64,000 nucleotides of DNA from Mytilisepta virgata (Eukaryota > Mollusca > Bivalvia > Mytilida > Mytilidae). The position numbers and the translations under genes are program-made. The notes under the pieces were generated by a model. That model saw only the letters and a list, made by a program, of their open reading frames with translations. It was not told the DNA's origin and ran no database searches. Where the stretch lies: contig CM051521.1 of assembly GCA_028015205.1 (NCBI GenBank), positions 103,206,513 to 103,270,512 on the forward strand. The letters run 5' to 3'. Every line of letters begins with the position of its first letter. Position 1 is the first letter of the stretch. Of the stretch, positions 60,362 to 64,000 are shown one piece after another.

Positions 60362-61830
60362 ATAGGCTCTCAAGAGCCTGTATCGCTCACTTGGATTTAA
60401 CTTTTCACCTTGAGCAGGACTAAAAATTTAAGTGTTGCAGTCAATTTGGCTGGTTTTTCTATAGGGTTCTAGGTTAAACTAAGTTCCGCCATGGCAGTCA
60501 TCTTGGTTGACAGTCCAAATCAATGGACATATTTCTAAAAGAACCATCTAAGGACCATATCTGCTAAGTCTAATTCCAATTGGCTAAGTGGTTTCAGAAA
60601 AGAAGATTTTTAAAGGAATTTTTCTATAGGGTCCTATATTTAACTAAGTTCGGCCATGGCGGGCATCTTGGTTGACAATCTGGGTGATCCAACACATTTC
60701 TGAAAGAGGACCATCTGAGTACCAATGCTGCCAAGTTTAGTTCCAATTGGCTGAGTAGTTTCCGACGAGAAGATTTTTGAGTGAATTTCCCATAGGGTCC
60801 CATGTTAAACTAAGTTCGGCTGTGGCGGCCAACTTGGTTCACAGTCTACAAAATCGGACTTATTTCTGAAAGAGGACCTCCTAAGTACCATTGCTGCCTA
60901 GTCTGGTTCCAATTGGTCAAGTTGTTTCATACAAGAAGATTTTTCAATGAATTTTCCCATAGGGCCCTATGTTAAACTAATTTCGGCTGTAGTGGCCATC
61001 CTTGTTAACAATCTGGGTCATCAGACATATTTCTGAAAGAGAACCCCCGAAGGACCATTAATGCTAACTATGGTTCCAATTGGCCTTGCAGTTTCATAGA
61101 AGATTTTTGAAATTCACCCCCCCTTTTTTCTATTTTTAGTAACAGCAGCCATGTCGGTTGGAAGCTGGGGATGGTGGACATATTTTTGGAAGGGGGCCAC
61201 CCAAGGACGATTCCACCAAAGTTTGGTCTCAATTGGCCCAGTAGTTTCAGAGGAGAAAATATTTAAAGGAAAGTTTAAGCTGGATGCCGTCTTTAAAAGG
61301 CAAACACTCCTATAAGGGGTAAATTAATGATTTTGGTCATGTTGACTTATCTGTAGATCTTACTTTGTTGAACATTTTTGCTGTTTACAGTTTGTCTTTA
61401 TCTATAATAATATTCAAGATAATAACCTAAAACTGCAAAATTTACATAAAATTAACAATTCAGGGGCAATAAATAACCCAACAAAGGGTTGACCGATTTG
61501 TCTGAAAATTTCATGGCAGGTAGATCTTGACCTATTGAACATTTTTACCCAGTCATATTTGCTTTAAATGCTTCAGTTTTCGAGATATAAGACAAAAACT
61601 GCAGTTTACACCTATGTTATATTTTTAGCCATGTTGACCATGTTGGTTGGGAGGCGGGATCATCGGACAAATTTTTTAAAATAGACACCCTAATGATGCT
61701 TGTGTCTAACTTTGGTTCCATTTGCTCCAGTAGTTTGAGAGGAGAAGATTTTTCTAAAAGTTAACAGAAGATGACGGACGCCAAGTGATGAGAATCGCTC
61801 ACTTGACCCTTTGGGTCAGGTGAGCTAAAA
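60362..61830 (-). repeat. Dispersed repeat family B, long reverse copy
   Basis: Starts CTATAGGCTCTCAAGAGCC and ends GGGTCAGGTGAGCTAAAA. It has five or more units of about 110-120 bp with GGGTCCTATGTTAAACTAAG, GGCGGCCATCTTG-like and TTCCAATTGGCTAAG segments, then the TTCAGGGGCAATAAATAACC block also seen in 12800-13814. It would lie in the last intron of the putative minus-strand gene. Confidence 0.75.
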
Positions 61831-62489
61831 AGCATTAAAGTGTTCGATCAAAATCTTTCAAATCTTAGCAGGAAATATTGCTTAATATTTATGAATATTT
61901 AATTTCCTACAAAACTGTACGATTAACTGATAAGTTTAACTGTAAAGGAACGCCCTTCACAAAGTATAGAACAGAAGACATATTTTGCCCTTGAAAAAAA
62001 CTTTTAAAAACTAATGCAGCACTGTACGACACCTCTCATTCGCTTTAAGTAACTGTGTTACCAAAATTCTACAATTTTTTGACAATTTTGTAAATTCAAG
62101 GAAAGCTGAATTTTTTGATGACCCATAGTTTTCAAAATTGACAAAGTTATGAAAATTGTAACCAGCTGGTGACATCAGTAATTTTACCATAATTTAATAC
62201 TATATGTCTTTATCGAGTGTTAACTTTGTCTATATAAACCATTTTAGCCATAACACTTGTCAAAAATTTTGAAATAAAAATGTTCTTTAAGTCAATTTAT
62301 TTGCTTTTTTTGTATATGGAAGTTATTTGTTGATAAGAATATACAGAAAAAGTTTGGTATAGACTTGCAAATTTGTGTTGTCTAAAAGGAATAACTCTGA
62401 AATAATTAAAAGAAATGAAAACCTTATACTAAATATTTAAATGTTACAGTCATGAATGTTCTAACAAGAGGAAAGGATGATACAGACCT
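61831..62489. other. No gene seen
   Basis: AT-rich spacer between two repeats with no exon or RNA gene that I can support. Confidence 0.4.
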
Positions 62490-63117
62490 CTACAATAACA
62501 ATTTTTTTTAAATTGTCCCTTTGGACAAGTGCTTTCTTAAATCAACTTGTCCGGAAGGATTTGACACTTGTCCAAAAATTGAGTTTGATATGTAAAGTCG
62601 CTTTAAGAAAGGTGTCTAAAATAATAAAACAATACTCTTTTTTTCTCTCTTTTGTCTCTAAATCATCTTTCTTTTTCTTTTTGGCCGTATTTGAACATGT
62701 AAACCCGAATTTTGACAGATCCATTTATCGTTATTTATTTACATTAACTCCGCTCACTGTTAATTGTAACATGCAATTACATTCATATTTATTCCTCCTG
62801 ATAAAACGTTTACGCGATTCAGATTAAATAGAAGAACAGTGAAATTCATTCTCCGGTATATATTTCTCCCTCGAAAGTGAAATCGAAAATAAAATAATTT
62901 TGTCATCCATATGCATGTAAGGTTTACCGATAATTCTCGCTACCATAACCTGAATTTCAAATTAAAAATTGGAAGGTTTCCGATGAATATTTTTATTTCT
63001 AAGTCCTTCTTTCAGAATTTTTTTACTTGTCCCATCGGACAAGTACCAAGTCAAAGTTGATTGTCTGACGGAATTTTCAGCTGGTACCGGACAATCGGAC
63101 AAGCATTATTGTCGAGC
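62490..63117. mobile_element. MITE-like element with GGACAAGT palindromes
   Basis: Tips are diverged inverted repeats: CTACAATAACAAT on the left against ATTATTGTCGAGC on the right. Next to each tip are several copies of ACTTGTCC and GGACAAGT in both orientations (62514-62572 and 63025-63102). No transposase frame. Confidence 0.6.
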
Positions 63118-64000
63118 CCAGTGATAAATGTAGAAAATGTATTGTAAAAATTCAGACCAAGTGTTGCATATTTATCAAAAATATGGCATGTTATTTGAAA
63201 TTTACAATTAGTTTCATCTCTTACATTAAAGCTATTAAATGAACAAAATAAATTCCTGAAACACAATGAAATAACAATACCGCATGTTGAACAGTGCATG
63301 CTGTATAAAGGTCAAATATATAGGAAAATATATTCTGTGGACCACGTTGTGGCCGTTACAAGCAGGTGCCCATTGAGGCAGGTTTGACAGTATACATAAT
63401 AACTGCACACGAGGTCAGCTGCAATATCTATTGTCCCAAGTGCAAGACTAGTGACCGGGATGGACAAACGAGCGGAGGTTAATAGTTTGTCCCAAGGTCA
63501 CTAGTCAAGCATGATGGACAATCAGTATCAAAAAGATCGAACAAGGGAAACTGTTGGTCAGTCTGTATATTAATGTAATTTATTGTTTTCAAAAGGTGAT
63601 TGTAAACTTGTATAAGTTCACAAACTAATACATGAATGTTTCATTCATTAAAAGTCATTAGTTAAATTAAAATGTAATCATGTGGTAAAAACATTAAAAT
63701 TTCATATAACAAAAAATATAAGAGGTTTATAAATAAAAAAAAAATATTTTCCACAAAAATAGGTTTTTCTTTTTTGATTATGGATCTTGAACACTATAAA
63801 GAACTGAACATAAGCAATGTTAAAACAAACCATAGCAAGGTTTAGGATGAACAGAATATAGGAATAGTTATAGCTTTAGTAAGTTTGTAGAAAGTGTCTT
63901 CCATAAAGGGCAGAGCATATAAGCATATAATATGTGGTATTGGCAGTGGCAAACCATTGAAGGCAACATGATGAACCTAAATTCTGATTATCTATTACTG
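63118..64000. other. Right edge, no gene seen
   Basis: AT-rich. It includes an imperfect hairpin at 63446-63506 (GACTAGTGACC and GGACAAAC against GTTTGTCC and GGTCACTAGTC). No exon recognised. Confidence 0.4.

Noticed and set aside
62477..62827. Plus-strand open frame of 116 codons
   Set aside because: Lies across an inverted-end element and has no recognisable protein.

Overview
The window looks like nuclear DNA of a marine bivalve, most likely a mytilid mussel. The reasons are split genes with GT-AG introns, AT-rich introns, a xylosyltransferase that keeps the WSC domain absent from vertebrate homologues, tRNA-derived SINEs with short target-site duplications (TSDs), and several dispersed repeat families with terminal hairpins of a kind I associate with mussel genomes. 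The species is inferred, not proven.

Left third (1-19373, + strand). Eleven exons encode the last 833 residues of a peptide O-xylosyltransferase (XYLT), which starts proteoglycan glycosaminoglycan chains. The 5' exon(s) with the membrane anchor lie upstream of the window. The introns carry a SINE with a perfect 10-bp TSD, a 3.3-kb RTE-like LINE on the minus strand with a perfect 12-bp TSD, several dispersed repeats, a Tigger/pogo-like element with inverted ends, and a tandem duplication that copies an exon-intron junction.

Middle (19374-30817). No convincing gene. It holds a minisatellite, short tandem duplications, an element with inverted ends whose left tip has been tandemly amplified, and long dispersed repeats.

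Second third (30818-49869, + strand). Two tandem paralogues, each of four exons with identical intron phases, encode membrane-anchored UPF0489 (C5orf22-like) proteins. The second (37898-49869) keeps the acidic and histidine motifs of the family. The first (30818-34239) has an intact frame but has lost all four motifs, so it looks like a pseudoenzyme or a protein with a changed role. The last exon of the second gene lies between two inverted copies of one repeat family, and its last intron holds a perfect 25-bp hairpin and lies next to a dispersed-repeat copy.

Right third (49870-64000). Mostly repeats: a RUDI-like SINE, the second inverted repeat copy with long C tracts, foldback elements, and dispersed repeats. 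One short minus-strand terminal coding exon (60221-60313) suggests the 3' end of another gene running leftward from beyond the right edge.
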